A stretch of 64,000 bases of DNA from JABDMH01 sp965223165 (GCA_965223165.1 CBDCVQ010000007.1:450292-514291), one strand, 5' to 3'; counted from the stretch's first letter, positions 1 through 9,470 are shown. The notes: a model not told the origin generated them from the letters alone. Numbers and translations: made by a program.

Positions 1-1200
1 AAGTGCGCAAAGCCCGAGGTGCCGAAGGCACCATTGCCCGGAGGATATGCATTGGCTGAAAACCAGGCCATTTTCAAAGAGAATCAAGCCGCCATTCGCA
101 CAAAGTACGGAGAAGTCAATCACTACGCCCTGGGGCGAGGTCCGGCATATGAGCGCGCGGATGTGCCCGATCATACCTACCCGGACGGCTACAATACGGA
201 GGCGGCGATCTCGACATTGAAGGAGCTGGCAACCCAGGACAAGCCCTTCTTTTTGGGGTTGGGATTTCGCCTGCCTCACCTAGACTGGAATGCTCCTGCC
301 AAGTATTGGGACCTCTATGATCCGGAAGAAATCAAGCTTGCCACCGACAGGGAGCGCCCCGTAGAAGGCGCAGCCATGGGTCTACACGCCTCTTTTGAAC
401 TCCGCGTGCGACATGGCATTCCGAAGAAGGGGAACATCGAGCCAGCGTTGGCACGAACGCTCAAACATGCCTATCTGGCTAGTGTCAGCTACGTGGATGC
501 TTTGATCGGAAAGATGCTGGAGGCACTGGAGGAAGCCGACCTGCGAGACGAGACGATCATCATGGTCTGGAGCGATCATGGTTGGCACCTGGGAGATCTT
601 GGTGTCTGGGGAAAGGCAACCAATTACGAAATTGCGACACGAGTGCCTCTGCTACTCTGGACCCCAGACATACCCGACAGACACCGAGGCCAAAGTACGG
701 ACGCGCTGGTGGAGTTGGTTGATATGTACCCGACCCTCTGCGACCTTGCTGGCATTGGTTTGCCCGATCATCTAGAAGGCCTCAGCTTCGCCCCGCTGCT
801 GGAGGAGCCCACCCAAACCTGGAAGAAGGCGGCCTTCAGCCAATACCCCAACCCTGCCTTGCGAGAGTGGGCTGCCAACCCTTTGACTCCCAGCATGCGG
901 GAGACCTATTTTGGGCCCCTTATTGAGGAAGTGGAAGATCGAATCATGAGACAACAGGGGGATAGATGGGACAGGGATGTCTTTGAAAACCACTTGATGG
1001 GATACTCGATGCGCACGGACAGACATCGCCTCATCGTTTGGAAGGACCGTCGAAAGCCCCAAGAAGAGCCCCTCTTCGTCGAATTGTATGATCACGGCAG
1101 CGACCCCAACGAGACAACGAATCTGGCATCCAGCGAGCCCCAACTTGTGCAAGAACTGATCGCTCTCTTTGACACAGGCTGGATGGGCAGTATGCCCTAG
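1..1200 (+). CDS. Sulfatase, iduronate-2-sulfatase-like, C-terminal part
   Basis: The reading frame is open from base 1, so the N-terminus with the formylglycine-forming Cys/Ser motif lies outside the window. The visible part has the alkaline-phosphatase-superfamily signature WSDHGWHLGDLGVWGK, which carries the metal-binding Asp-His pair and the Lys of this sulfatase group, and then an E-x-A-T-R-VPL segment typical of iduronate-2-sulfatase-like enzymes. Such enzymes hydrolyse sulfate esters on polysaccharides, usually in the periplasm or outside the cell. The C-terminus ends in the usual ELYDH..DPNETTNLA family tail. Substrate cannot be told from this fragment. The GTG at base 19 is only an internal codon. 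No other sulfatase or glycan gene is adjacent downstream. Confidence 0.9.
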   Translation, partial: KCAKPEVPKAPLPGGYALAENQAIFKENQAAIRTKYGEVNHYALGRGPAYERADVPDHTYPDGYNTEAAISTLKELATQDKPFFLGLGFRLPHLDWNAPAKYWDLYDPEEIKLATDRERPVEGAAMGLHASFELRVRHGIPKKGNIEPALARTLKHAYLASVSYVDALIGKMLEALEEADLRDETIIMVWSDHGWHLGDLGVWGKATNYEIATRVPLLLWTPDIPDRHRGQSTDALVELVDMYPTLCDLAGIGLPDHLEGLSFAPLLEEPTQTWKKAAFSQYPNPALREWAANPLTPSMRETYFGPLIEEVEDRIMRQQGDRWDRDVFENHLMGYSMRTDRHRLIVWKDRRKPQEEPLFVELYDHGSDPNETTNLASSEPQLVQELIALFDTGWMGSMP

Positions 1201-1360
1201 CGGACTATAACACTGAAAGCGGAACGCCCGATCGCCTTCTTTCACACCAACTCTTCATCGCCAGCAGCCTTACGTCCAGTAGCATTGTGGGATGTGCGGT
1301 TCTGCCTTTTCGATTGGCACGAAATAATTGCGATCCATGCTCTTTGCAATATTACAGTCC

Positions 1361-1463
1361 AGAGTAGAGCTTCTGCATTGAATCTTTTTGCTAATTCCAA
1401 TGTCTTTGGTCCGCATACTGCGTTGCAACGCCTTGCCGTAGCAACAGCTATGCCTACGAGCCG
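1361..1463 (+). repeat. Degenerate copy of a dispersed fold-back repeat
   Basis: This stretch in the 316-bp gap after the sulfatase matches the left part of the MITE-like element at 37363-37528: a GTAGAG..TTCTGCATT-type end, then GCTAATTC.AATGTCTTTGG, TCCGCATACT.CGTTGCAA and a GCTATGCCT segment. The right terminal repeat is missing or too decayed to see. The rest of 1201-1516 shows no gene; the short ORFs there lack any family signal. Confidence 0.6.
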
Positions 1464-1516
1464 ATAATGCAGACTCCCGCTCTTCAGCCTTGCTTGGCAA
1501 ATCTGTCTCGACCCTT

Positions 1517-3340
1517 TCATTCCTTTTTCTCAAATACTTCCATGCATAGACTGTCGATATCCATCAGGATGGGGTCCTGCTTCCAGATATAATATTTGAA
1601 CTTGTCATCCCGATCTCTAATTTCTGGCGTCAGGTAGGGGATACGGAAGCGGGTCCAATCCTCAGCGCTTTTTTCGGGCAAGAGCGGGGTAGCTGAATAT
1701 CCATAATTGCCCCCCCTTCGCTGCATAGTGACGACCAGATAGGGCCAGCGACCCTTTACTTCTCCGGGATACCTTACGTCCAGCGTGAATTGTACCCAGG
1801 CATGATCCCGGCTTGTCAGTTCGCGATAGGCCATCTGCTCAGTCAGTGCGTACTTTTGATCTGCTGGGATTCGCAGATAACCTGGCTCGTCGGAGGCTCC
1901 ATGTGACTCCTCGGCCCGCCCAGCATATAGGTCAATCTCCTTACTATATTTGACCTGGTAGTCCTCCCTGTTTTCAAAATTCATCTGGCCCGTAAAATCT
2001 CTCTTGACCAGCAATAGCTTCTTGTCCGTATCAGACGCGGACTGCTTCAAAAATGTCGCCCAATAATATTCCTTGGTCATTCGGTACGGATCTAGGACGT
2101 AGTGCTTTAATTGCCACCACTGAAACTGATTTAATGCCGTGCATAGCGCCAGCACAAGAACAAACGATAGTTTTCGAATCCATGTACTGGATCGGATCCC
2201 CATCAGCAGATAGCCAAATCCAATGGCCAACAACGGATAAGTCACAATAAGAGGCCGGTTGGAAAACGCAGCTCCGTACCACCACTCTGTCCAACTGACT
2301 ATGATGTAAAAAGCGACGAAGAAATACACGACAACGGGGAAAAATACGCGCCGGTTTTCTCGGTACAGCGATCGCAGGCCCAGCAGGTATAGAAGCATCA
2401 CCGGGGTATATAGCAGCCATCCCTTTCGATAGCTAAATAAGGACTCCAAAATATGTGGAGATAGAAAATCCAAGCCGATGCCGGGATTCTTATAGCTGTC
2501 GTACAGTGGGTGGCCTGTCCTGATGAGCCAGTAGAGTATCTGCGGGGTTGCGATCAGGATGCAGATCACGCCAACGACCACAAATTGCCAAGCATGCCTC
2601 GTGATTAAAACGATCTTGTCCTTTAGTGAATCACGCGAGTGGACCTGCCAAAGTAGTGGAAGTATAACAACGACGACCTCACTGGGTTTGACTAGAGCCA
2701 TCAGCGTGCAACCTGCTCCGATCACTATTAATTGAGACAGCTTCTGATGACGGTGCCACTGTATCGTGTACCAGACGATGATACAAAGCAGCATAAATAG
2801 GATGTTGACCGTCTCCAGGTTTTTAAGTGTGCAGTGATGAATATAATTAGTAGAAAATACGGTGACCAGCAGCACCGCTGCAGATACAACTTCGCCAAAA
2901 TACGTGCGTAAAATTCGACGGAAAAAGAACAGCCCAATGAGGGTATAGCAGACGCCCCCTACGGCCAGGGCAACATGGTACGGTGGGCTGAACCCATCCG
3001 GCGGATATCCCAGCAAAAAACAGCTAACGTGCCCGAGGACAAAGAAGGGCGCATAGAATAGCGCCATTCCCATCAAAAAGAAATACATGGGCTCACCTTC
3101 ATCATTGGAAGAGACCATGTACAAGGTGGGTGTCAATTGATACTTTTCGTTGACCTTCCTCAACCAGCGCATGTCCCGCAAAAGCGGATCGTCATAGACC
3201 ATCGTGGCGGGGAGCGGAAGATAGTAGCCCAATACATCCCAGGCGATCTCCTTCTCATGAATATTATTGACCCGATACAGACAAAGAACGAGCCCTATGG
3301 CCAGGACAGTAATTTTTGATACTTCGGGTGTCAATTTCAT
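1517..3340 (-). CDS. Multi-pass membrane protein, glycosyltransferase-39-like
   Basis: The protein is 607 aa if it starts at the ATG at 3340 (MKLTPEVSK); an earlier in-frame start at 3370 would add ten residues. An N-terminal hydrophobic helix is followed by a loop holding EIAWDVLGYYLPLP, then about ten hydrophobic segments to roughly residue 430, and a hydrophilic C-terminal domain of about 170 aa. An acidic residue and aromatic cluster in the first loop plus many TM helices fit GT-C/ArnT-like glycosyltransferases that use polyprenyl-linked sugars, but the canonical motif is not certain. It stands alone, facing the upstream sulfatase. The C-terminal domain may be the extracytoplasmic part. 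Family assignment is inference. Confidence 0.6.
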   Translation of the reverse strand: MKLTPEVSKITVLAIGLVLCLYRVNNIHEKEIAWDVLGYYLPLPATMVYDDPLLRDMRWLRKVNEKYQLTPTLYMVSSNDEGEPMYFFLMGMALFYAPFFVLGHVSCFLLGYPPDGFSPPYHVALAVGGVCYTLIGLFFFRRILRTYFGEVVSAAVLLVTVFSTNYIHHCTLKNLETVNILFMLLCIIVWYTIQWHRHQKLSQLIVIGAGCTLMALVKPSEVVVVILPLLWQVHSRDSLKDKIVLITRHAWQFVVVGVICILIATPQILYWLIRTGHPLYDSYKNPGIGLDFLSPHILESLFSYRKGWLLYTPVMLLYLLGLRSLYRENRRVFFPVVVYFFVAFYIIVSWTEWWYGAAFSNRPLIVTYPLLAIGFGYLLMGIRSSTWIRKLSFVLVLALCTALNQFQWWQLKHYVLDPYRMTKEYYWATFLKQSASDTDKKLLLVKRDFTGQMNFENREDYQVKYSKEIDLYAGRAEESHGASDEPGYLRIPADQKYALTEQMAYRELTSRDHAWVQFTLDVRYPGEVKGRWPYLVVTMQRRGGNYGYSATPLLPEKSAEDWTRFRIPYLTPEIRDRDDKFKYYIWKQDPILMDIDSLCMEVFEKKE

Positions 3341-3603
3341 AACAGGCCCCATGGGCGTTTGCGCAAACACTCCGTCTCAACCAAGACGAAAAGACCCTGG
3401 TCCATCGGAATAAGTGGATACAGACCGAAGCGGGGCCCTGACAATTTTGGATATAAGACTCGTCGCAGAAAACCAGAAGATATAGAATATTGGAATGCCG
3501 GGCGGAGATTTGGCAGTGGATGGGCCGCCCCCTGAGGCTAAGGTGTCAGATCCGACCATGGTGTATGCCTCCCGGTGCCCGGACTTGAAGAGCAATATGA
3601 TTC

Positions 3604-5298
3604 TCAGACCTTGATAATCTTTCGCATCATGGTGGTCCGACCAGCTCTCAACTGGGCAAAATAGGTGCCTGCAGGAAGTGGCTGATTACGATCATTCCTG
3701 CCGTCCCACACTATTTCCATCGTGCCGATGTTCTGTGGCCCCAGTGGAAAAGACCGAACGGGTTGGCCCCGCACATCAAAGATCAACACGGTGGGTCGAG
3801 CGGGACGATGGAGCTCCAACGGCAGGCGCACTTCTCCGCGAAAGGGATTGGGTGTGCCCTGGCCCAAGTGGGCAGTCGGCTGCCTTTCGGGCATCGCTGG
3901 TGACCATCTGCTGGCGGTGGAGGTCTGCCAGGGTCCGGTGATGGCAAGCGTCATTCCCGGTTTTTGAATATTGACAAACAAGGTAGTCCCATCGGGCGAA
4001 AAGGTCGATCCGGCAAACTCGTCCGTGTTTAGCGCATTGCGGGCAAATTTGAATATTTCGCCGGCGGGTGTGACCACATCAATGTACTGATCGCCATCCC
4101 CGTCTTCGCAGATAAACAGATCTCCCCAAGGAGCCACGGTGATGTTGTCCGCTTTTTCCAGGAGCGCGGCATCGTTGGGTTCTACGAACAGCTCCAGCAT
4201 GCCAGGATTGGTATTTTCGCTCGGTTGGCCCTCTACCGCGCTGGGTGTGTAGGTCCAGATTTGTCCTTTACGATTGCCGCCTCCGTTGGTGCAGGCAAAA
4301 TAGATTGTGTCGGCTCCATACCACATTCCTTCGCCTCTGGCAAAACGCGCGGCACCTGCGGCAAAGCCACGACTCCTCAGATCATCGCCGGGGGAAAGCA
4401 CATCATCGAGATCGACCCATCCCACCGGCATTGGCTGTCCGGGCAAGATCTGTTGGCCGGCCCAGTTTCGGGTATCTGCGCTCGGCAGGTCGCGGATCAT
4501 CAGGGCCTGGAGACGGCCACCGGACGCAAGTTGCCCGGGTTGATCAAGGATGTACCGGTAGATCAGACCGTTGTCCCGGTCCTCGGTCTGAAAGACGATG
4601 CCGCTGCGAGGGTCGACGGCCACGGCTTCGTGGTTGAACCTACCCATGGCGGTGAGCGGCACCGGATCCACCAACCCGGAATCCGCCGCTGCCGGTACCT
4701 CGAAATTGAACCCATGGTCTCGTTCGATCACTCCCCCAGCCTTGGTCACATTTTCTTCGCATGAAATCCAGGTGCCCCAGGGAGTAGGGCCTCCGGCGCA
4801 ATTGCGATTGGTGCCGACAAGGCTGAGAAAATGCTTCTCCAGGATCTTGTTCTCCGTGTCGTAGACCAACGTTGTGGTGCCTCCCAGCGAAGGCCTCGTG
4901 CCGCTCCCGGCATCATACAGCTTGCCTTGATCAATTAAATCGAGCAACTCGTTATTTGCCCCGAAGGCACTTTTACTTCTTTCATCGGCAGACAGCTCAT
5001 GATTTCGGACGAGGATCGTTTTGCCAGCCGTCCCGGCAAAGGTGGCCATGCCATCATGATCGCCCGGTACCAGCAGACCATCGTCCATTGTCTCGCCCAC
5101 CCGCGAAAACACGTGATAGGAGAAACCAGCCGGCAGGTCCATGATGCCATTGGGATCCTCGATAAGGTCGCCATAACCGGTGACATAGGTGCCAGGCGTC
5201 CACATCCTTTGTGCCAAGGATTTGCGCAGTCCTGCAAACCCTAGCGACAAACCAGCGGCTGATCGCAACAGATCTCTGCGAGTAATTTTGCTACTCAT
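3604..5298 (-). CDS. PhoX/DUF839 family protein with Tat signal and T9SS tail
   Basis: At 564 aa, it begins with a twin-arginine signal (TRRDLLRSAAGLSLGFAG, residues about 6-24). The body carries PhoX-type blocks: ILVRNHE, CAGGPTPWGTWISCEE, GRFNHEAVAVDP, TEDRDNGLIYRY and NIQKPGMTLAITGPW, which in PhoX phosphatases supply Ca and Fe ligands. The last 80 residues form a T9SS type A sorting domain (GEVRLPLELHRPARPTVLIFDVRG to LPAGTYFAQLRAG and a basic end, in the usual order). It is therefore likely exported folded by Tat and then passed to the surface by T9SS. Phosphatase activity is inferred from family only. The start MSSK at 5298 is preferred over MEIHT at 5313 because the Tat n-region follows at once. 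Confidence 0.85.
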   Translation of the reverse strand: MSSKITRRDLLRSAAGLSLGFAGLRKSLAQRMWTPGTYVTGYGDLIEDPNGIMDLPAGFSYHVFSRVGETMDDGLLVPGDHDGMATFAGTAGKTILVRNHELSADERSKSAFGANNELLDLIDQGKLYDAGSGTRPSLGGTTTLVYDTENKILEKHFLSLVGTNRNCAGGPTPWGTWISCEENVTKAGGVIERDHGFNFEVPAAADSGLVDPVPLTAMGRFNHEAVAVDPRSGIVFQTEDRDNGLIYRYILDQPGQLASGGRLQALMIRDLPSADTRNWAGQQILPGQPMPVGWVDLDDVLSPGDDLRSRGFAAGAARFARGEGMWYGADTIYFACTNGGGNRKGQIWTYTPSAVEGQPSENTNPGMLELFVEPNDAALLEKADNITVAPWGDLFICEDGDGDQYIDVVTPAGEIFKFARNALNTDEFAGSTFSPDGTTLFVNIQKPGMTLAITGPWQTSTASRWSPAMPERQPTAHLGQGTPNPFRGEVRLPLELHRPARPTVLIFDVRGQPVRSFPLGPQNIGTMEIVWDGRNDRNQPLPAGTYFAQLRAGRTTMMRKIIKV

Positions 5299-5388
5299 GG
5301 TATGAATCTCCACCGGAGGGCAGTCCCAGCCCCCGGATGGAGATTTTTGTTCAAATTAAATTTACGGCGAATTACCGCGCCCTGCCAA

Positions 5389-6156
5389 TTAGTTGTTGTC
5401 CGTCACGGCCATGACGACCCGGTAGAGCACCTCGGTACGTGAGGTGACTAACTCCGCCAGCTTACCGAGCCCCTCCTCCGGAAAGGTGGTTCCCTCGGGA
5501 TAATTTGGCAGCAGGACATCTTTCAATGTAGGATAGACATCAAAGGAAATGGTATTGCCCGGCACATTGGGCCCCCTGGGATTTAGAATGACCGCATTAC
5601 CCCAAGCTACCTGGTTTGTCCCGTCCATGGCCATGGCCTTCTCAATAAATGGTTTCCAATGGTCGTCTTCCAGCGAAACAAACTGATTGGGATTGGTGGT
5701 ATTCCAATAATTAAATTTGACAAAATTGTAGTGCTCCGAAGGTACCGCACCCTCACCATCGACCCAACTGTTGGGCCGCACGAAGGCCTGGGCCGTCACG
5801 GTACCCATCCAATCGGTACTGATCTGGCTCGAAGAAATGTCCGGAAACACTTTGGATGGATTCCAGATGTCCCCCATCTCGACATTGATATCCGGAAAGG
5901 TGTTGATAAAGAGGAAATTAGATGCGTTTTCCAAGTCAGCACCTCCGACCTTCTGAAATAAGATCCAAGCGCTGAGCTTGCCATCGTCAATGGCTTTCTT
6001 GGCCACTTGGCTCCAATAGGTGGTCTCACGATGGATAAATTCACCGATCTTGTCCTGTTCAACTTTCCGAAATTGATAGACACTGACGGGCTGTGCCCAA
6101 ACAGAATATCCAATCAGGCATAGCAGTAGCACGAATAACGGGTTTGACTTCTTCAT
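5389..6156 (-). CDS. Secreted protein of unknown function
   Basis: The 255-aa product has a clear Sec signal peptide (KKSNPLFVLLLCLIGYSVWA, cut before QPV). The mature part starts VYQFRKVEQDKIGEFIHRE, followed by segments with W and aromatic residues (TYWSQVAKKAIDDGKL, FNYWNTTNPNQF). The repeated pattern of a strand, a helix with a conserved Glu/Trp and a small strand suggests a duplicated dimeric alpha-beta-barrel-like fold, but I recognise no named family. No catalytic motif is evident. It is transcribed toward the PhoX-like gene, with 90 bp between them, and could share its transcript. No T9SS tail is present, so it is probably periplasmic. Confidence 0.7.
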   Translation of the reverse strand: MKKSNPLFVLLLCLIGYSVWAQPVSVYQFRKVEQDKIGEFIHRETTYWSQVAKKAIDDGKLSAWILFQKVGGADLENASNFLFINTFPDINVEMGDIWNPSKVFPDISSSQISTDWMGTVTAQAFVRPNSWVDGEGAVPSEHYNFVKFNYWNTTNPNQFVSLEDDHWKPFIEKAMAMDGTNQVAWGNAVILNPRGPNVPGNTISFDVYPTLKDVLLPNYPEGTTFPEEGLGKLAELVTSRTEVLYRVVMAVTDNN

Positions 6157-6378
6157 TTTTGATTTGATTTAACGGATTTATAATCTTCTGAGCAAAGATG
6201 ATTTCGAGCGCTCTTAAGATAGTCAAAAAATTGGCTCGCGCGGCAGTCCTGCCTGCAGTGTGCAGCATGACGTATCGCACCGTTGGGGGTCACGATGCTC
6301 ACAAGGGGCTTGCCATGGGAGAAGGACGTTGATCCGTGGAGCTGTCGAATGCTTGAGGATGATGTGCTTAAATGCAAA

Positions 6379-6410
6379 CTGCCTCAGACAGCACGTCGGC
6401 CCTGAGGCAG
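6379..6410 (-). terminator. Hairpin after the MerR gene
   Basis: A perfect 9-bp stem, CTGCCTCAG paired with CTGAGGCAG around a 14-base loop, lies 38 bp after the MerR stop codon on the minus strand. It is followed by a weak T-rich run (GTTTGCATTT). It is likely the MerR terminator. Confidence 0.6.
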
Positions 6411-6447
6411 CTAAAATGTGAGACGGAGGAGTCTGCCCCTTACCTGC

Positions 6448-7233
6448 TTACCTTTGTTGGCGGTCCACAAAATGTTGCATCGCATCTTTGAGAAAGGCTG
6501 CAAATTCTGGCTGCGGCTGCCCAGCCACCATGGTAAAACGTTCGTCCTCGACGTACAGTTGACCCAGCCCGGCATATTGTTTCCACTGCGGATCCTTTGC
6601 ACCGTGGGTACCCCAAAACTTTCGGGTGACGATATAATGCCGCCGGATCGCCGTCTGCACGACCTCGCTGGTTGGGTCCTCATGCCTCAGCTCAAATAAC
6701 TGCAAGGTCAGTGACTGTTGCTCCTTCCTCAACGCGACAATTTCTGCTTTGCTGAGCTTCAGCAGACTCTTTTCCGCCGTTTCCACGGCTTGTTGTCCAT
6801 ATTTCTTCACCGCTTCCGCCCGGTAAGCGTCGGCTGTCTGCTTGGGCAGTCCTTCGTATAAGTCCTCTGGTGTTAACATCACTTTGTCTTTTTTGGATTG
6901 ATAATGAATGGTCTTGTCGATCGTGGCCAGAAGGGTATCGATTCGGTCTCTGCGCTTCCGGAGTGCCGCCTTATGATTGGATAGCGCTCTTATCAAATCA
7001 AAGTCCGGATCATCCAGAATGTCCATGATGCGTCCCAAGGGAAAGTCAAGCTCCTTGTAAAAGAGGATCTGCTGCAGGCGCAACAGTTCGTCCTTGCCAT
7101 AATATCTGTACCTGGCCTCCGTACGGATGGAAGGCTTGAGCAACCCTACCTGGTCGTAATAATGTAATGTCCGGGTCGTGATCCCTGCCATTTTCGAAAG
7201 CTCTTTGACCGAATATTTTTCCACTTTGTACAC
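6448..7233 (-). CDS. MerR-family regulator with TipAS-like effector domain
   Basis: The 261-aa protein opens with a MerR winged helix (residues 6-75: YSVKELSKMAGITTRTLHYY, then DQVGLLKPS.R.E..YRYYG). A coiled-coil linker (about 76-115) leads to a C-terminal alpha-helical TipAS-type domain (about 140-260) containing HYIVTRKFWG and a YVEDERFTMVAG segment. Relatives (TipA, Mta, SkgA) bind cationic peptide antibiotics or other amphipathic ligands and unwind promoters with long spacers. A promoter with a 19-bp spacer and a dyad sits directly upstream, which points to autoregulation. No separate transporter target is adjacent, so the rest of the regulon is unknown. Confidence 0.88.
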   Translation of the reverse strand: MYKVEKYSVKELSKMAGITTRTLHYYDQVGLLKPSIRTEARYRYYGKDELLRLQQILFYKELDFPLGRIMDILDDPDFDLIRALSNHKAALRKRRDRIDTLLATIDKTIHYQSKKDKVMLTPEDLYEGLPKQTADAYRAEAVKKYGQQAVETAEKSLLKLSKAEIVALRKEQQSLTLQLFELRHEDPTSEVVQTAIRRHYIVTRKFWGTHGAKDPQWKQYAGLGQLYVEDERFTMVAGQPQPEFAAFLKDAMQHFVDRQQR

Positions 7234-7255
7234 CTAGATTACTATCGACTATGCA

Positions 7256-7286
7256 AAGGTAAACTATGACGTAACGTAAGAGTCAA
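7256..7286 (-). promoter_or_regulatory. MerR-type operator and promoter
   Basis: Read on the minus strand: TTGACT, a 19-bp spacer, then TACCTT, which also forms the Bacteroidota -7 element TACCTTTG. The spacer holds a dyad centred on ACGTtACGT, with outer arms ACT/AGT (8 of 10 positions match). A 19-bp spacer with a dyad inside it is the hallmark of MerR-activated promoters. It lies 23 bp upstream of the MerR start. Confidence 0.75.
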
Positions 7287-7314
7287 GGAAAATGCCGACT
7301 TTTTTTGAAAAGGG

Positions 7315-8215
7315 TTTTTGCTCCGGGCCCCCCGGCCCCTGCGTTCTCCGCTCCGCTCCGAAACGCCGGGGAGACCTCTTCATCACAATTCAACAATTAC
7401 ACAGCTTAACATCGCCACACTCGGGTCCACCCCGGCGTTCCGAAGGACGCAGGGGATGGGGGCTGTAGCATCCCAGGGATTCTGGAGTGCCACAAATTGC
7501 CGGGGAGATGGCTTTGCTCCGAAGCCCCCGGCCCCGGCGTTCTCCGCTCCGCTCCGAAACGCCGGGGAGACCTCTTCATCACAATTCAACAATCGCACAG
7601 CTCAACATCGCCACCCACTGGTCCACCCCGGCGTTCCGAAGGACGCAGGGGACGGGGGCTTTGACATCCCACAGATTCTGGAGTGCCACAAATTGCCGGG
7701 GAGACGGCTTTTGCTCCGAAGCCCCCGGCCCCTGCGTTCTCCGCTCCGCTCCGAAACGCCAGGGAGACCTCTTGATCACAATTCAACAATCGCACAACTC
7801 AACATCGCCACCCACTGGTCCACCCCGGCGTTCCGAAGGACGCAGGGGACGGGGGCTTTAGACATCCCAGATTCTCCGGTCCGCTCCGAAACGCCGGGGA
7901 GACCTCTTCATCACAATTCAACAATCGCACAGCTTGAACATCGCCGCACTCGGGTCCACCCCGGCGTTCCGAAGGACGCAGGGGACGGGGCTGTAGCATC
8001 CCACAGATTACACAGCTCAACATCGCCACCCACTGGTCCACCCCGGCGTTCCGAAGGACGCAGGGGATGGGGGCTGTAGCATCCCAGGGTCTCCGCTCCG
8101 CTCCGAAACGCCGGGGAGACACCTATCTCCGATTCAACAATTAGAACAGCTCAACATCGCCACACGTTGCTCCACCCCGGTAGTGCGAAGGACGTAGGGA
8201 AAGGAGGCTCTCGCA
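7315..8215. repeat. GC-rich tandem repeat array, unit about 195 bp
   Basis: Two nearly full units of about 195 bp start near 7430 and 7623, followed by shortened units near 7820, 7957, 8037 and a diverged one near 8170. Each begins with CCACCCCGGCGTTCCGAAGG and contains GTAGCATCCCA or GACATCCCA, GAAGCCCCCGGCCCC, CTCCGCTCCGCTCCGAAACG and ATCACAATTCAACAATCGCA. Several parts are self-complementary (GGCGTT with AACGCC; GCGTtCC with GGaCGC). The unit length is a multiple of three, which opens long frames on both strands; no ribosome site or protein family supports them, so I treat them as spurious. Confidence 0.85.
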
Positions 8216-8313
8216 TGCCAGGTTATCCGTACTTTTAGAAGCCCCATGATCGAGAATCTCGGCATCGTTAGCAGAGACTTGCGGTTTAAACTTTACTCAG
8301 TTAATTCCTTGTC

Positions 8314-9291
8314 ATGAAAAAATTGATCTTCTTCATCTTCATAGGTAGCTTAGGATTTACCACTGCGCACGCACAGGCCGTTGTTTGGCCTGCGGAAAAT
8401 ATCATACAGCTGACTTCTGAATGGACGGGTATTCGGACCCCGGATGGGAGGCCAAAGGTATCAGCGGATCTATTGGAGCGACTGAAGGCACTCTCCATGG
8501 AGGAAGTCTGGGGTACGCTCCGGCGGCATGGGTACGAAAATCAATTTGAAAATTTCGCTGGCATGTATCAAAATGGCTGGGAAATTCTGCATCCCGAGCA
8601 GGTGATGACCGGTCGGGCGCTGACGGCACAGTTTACACCACTCCGAGCGGACTTTGACAAATACGTGCAAGCACAGGCGGAGAGGGAAGGCACCAAAACC
8701 CCAGTGACCAACTACGCGCCGATCATTAAACTCCTCGAGGGCGATATCTATGTAGCTGACAGCTATGGCAAAATGGTGGAAGGCACCCTCATTGGAGACA
8801 ATCTGGGCAATGCGATTTACCGAGCATCAAAACGAGGTGTCGTATTTAATGGGTCCGTGCGAGATGTGGAAGGCCTATCAGAGATCGAGGGCTTCAACGC
8901 TTGGATTAGAGGCTCCGATCCATCGGCCATTAGGCAAATGATGATCTCTAGCATCAATGGCCCAATTCGGATCGGCCGCGTGACAGTACTGCCTGGCGAT
9001 ATCATTCTCGCCAAAACCACAGGCGTGGCCTTTATTCCTCCGCATTTGGTGCAGCAAGTCGTTATCTCAGGAGAGTTCACGGCCTTGCAGGACGAATTTA
9101 ATCGGCACTGCATGGCCACCAACAAATACGAATACGTCAATGAGGCCTTCGTCGTCGATGACGATGTCTTTGAAAGAGACTTCCAAGCATGGCTATCGGA
9201 GCATCCAACTTTACCCATGTCCAGGAACGAACTCAATGATTTTCTGGAAAAGCGGGAGACCAGGCGAAAGGCAAGGACCGACGGAAATTGA
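8314..9291 (+). CDS. Exported RraA-fold protein (RraA/HMG-aldolase-like)
   Basis: The 325-aa product starts with a signal peptide (KKLIFFIFIGSLGFTTAHA, cleaved before QAVVW). The body follows the RraA-fold pattern: an N-terminal helix set with SMEEVWGTLRRHGYE, MTGRALTAQF, then IYVADSYGKMVEGTLIGDNL, NAIYRASKRGVVFNGSVRD and VLPGDIILAKTTGVAFIPP. In this fold G-x-x-x-G-[DE]-N and the later R-D pair bind the divalent metal and keto-acid substrate of class II HMG/CHA aldolases; RraA itself inhibits RNase E in the cytoplasm. A signal peptide argues against RNase control and for a periplasmic lyase or binding role. It is monocistronic, with the repeat array upstream and a pseudogene downstream. Confidence 0.82.
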   Translation: MKKLIFFIFIGSLGFTTAHAQAVVWPAENIIQLTSEWTGIRTPDGRPKVSADLLERLKALSMEEVWGTLRRHGYENQFENFAGMYQNGWEILHPEQVMTGRALTAQFTPLRADFDKYVQAQAEREGTKTPVTNYAPIIKLLEGDIYVADSYGKMVEGTLIGDNLGNAIYRASKRGVVFNGSVRDVEGLSEIEGFNAWIRGSDPSAIRQMMISSINGPIRIGRVTVLPGDIILAKTTGVAFIPPHLVQQVVISGEFTALQDEFNRHCMATNKYEYVNEAFVVDDDVFERDFQAWLSEHPTLPMSRNELNDFLEKRETRRKARTDGN

Positions 9292-9470
9292 CGCCGTGTT
9301 TAGTGCTTTGGAGGTTGCACTCTGGAGTACAAAGGTCACTCGTGCGAAGCGCGATGCCTTCTGCTGGCATGGGCTCTGATTCTAGGCCAATAGTTGTAAC
9401 CTACCCTGTACTCTCGCCCCACTTAGACTAACTTGGCCCTGGACTTCAAAGTCACTGAACACACGCCGTT

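Noticed and set aside
3377..3595. 72-codon minus-strand ORF after the PhoX-like gene
   Set aside because: Low-complexity composition, no start context and no family signal.
4225..4764. Plus-strand ORFs inside the PhoX-like gene
   Set aside because: Shadows of a well-supported gene on the other strand.
7318..8079. 253-codon plus-strand ORF and partial overlaps
   Set aside because: Created by the 195-bp tandem repeat; frames are open on both strands and composition follows the repeat.
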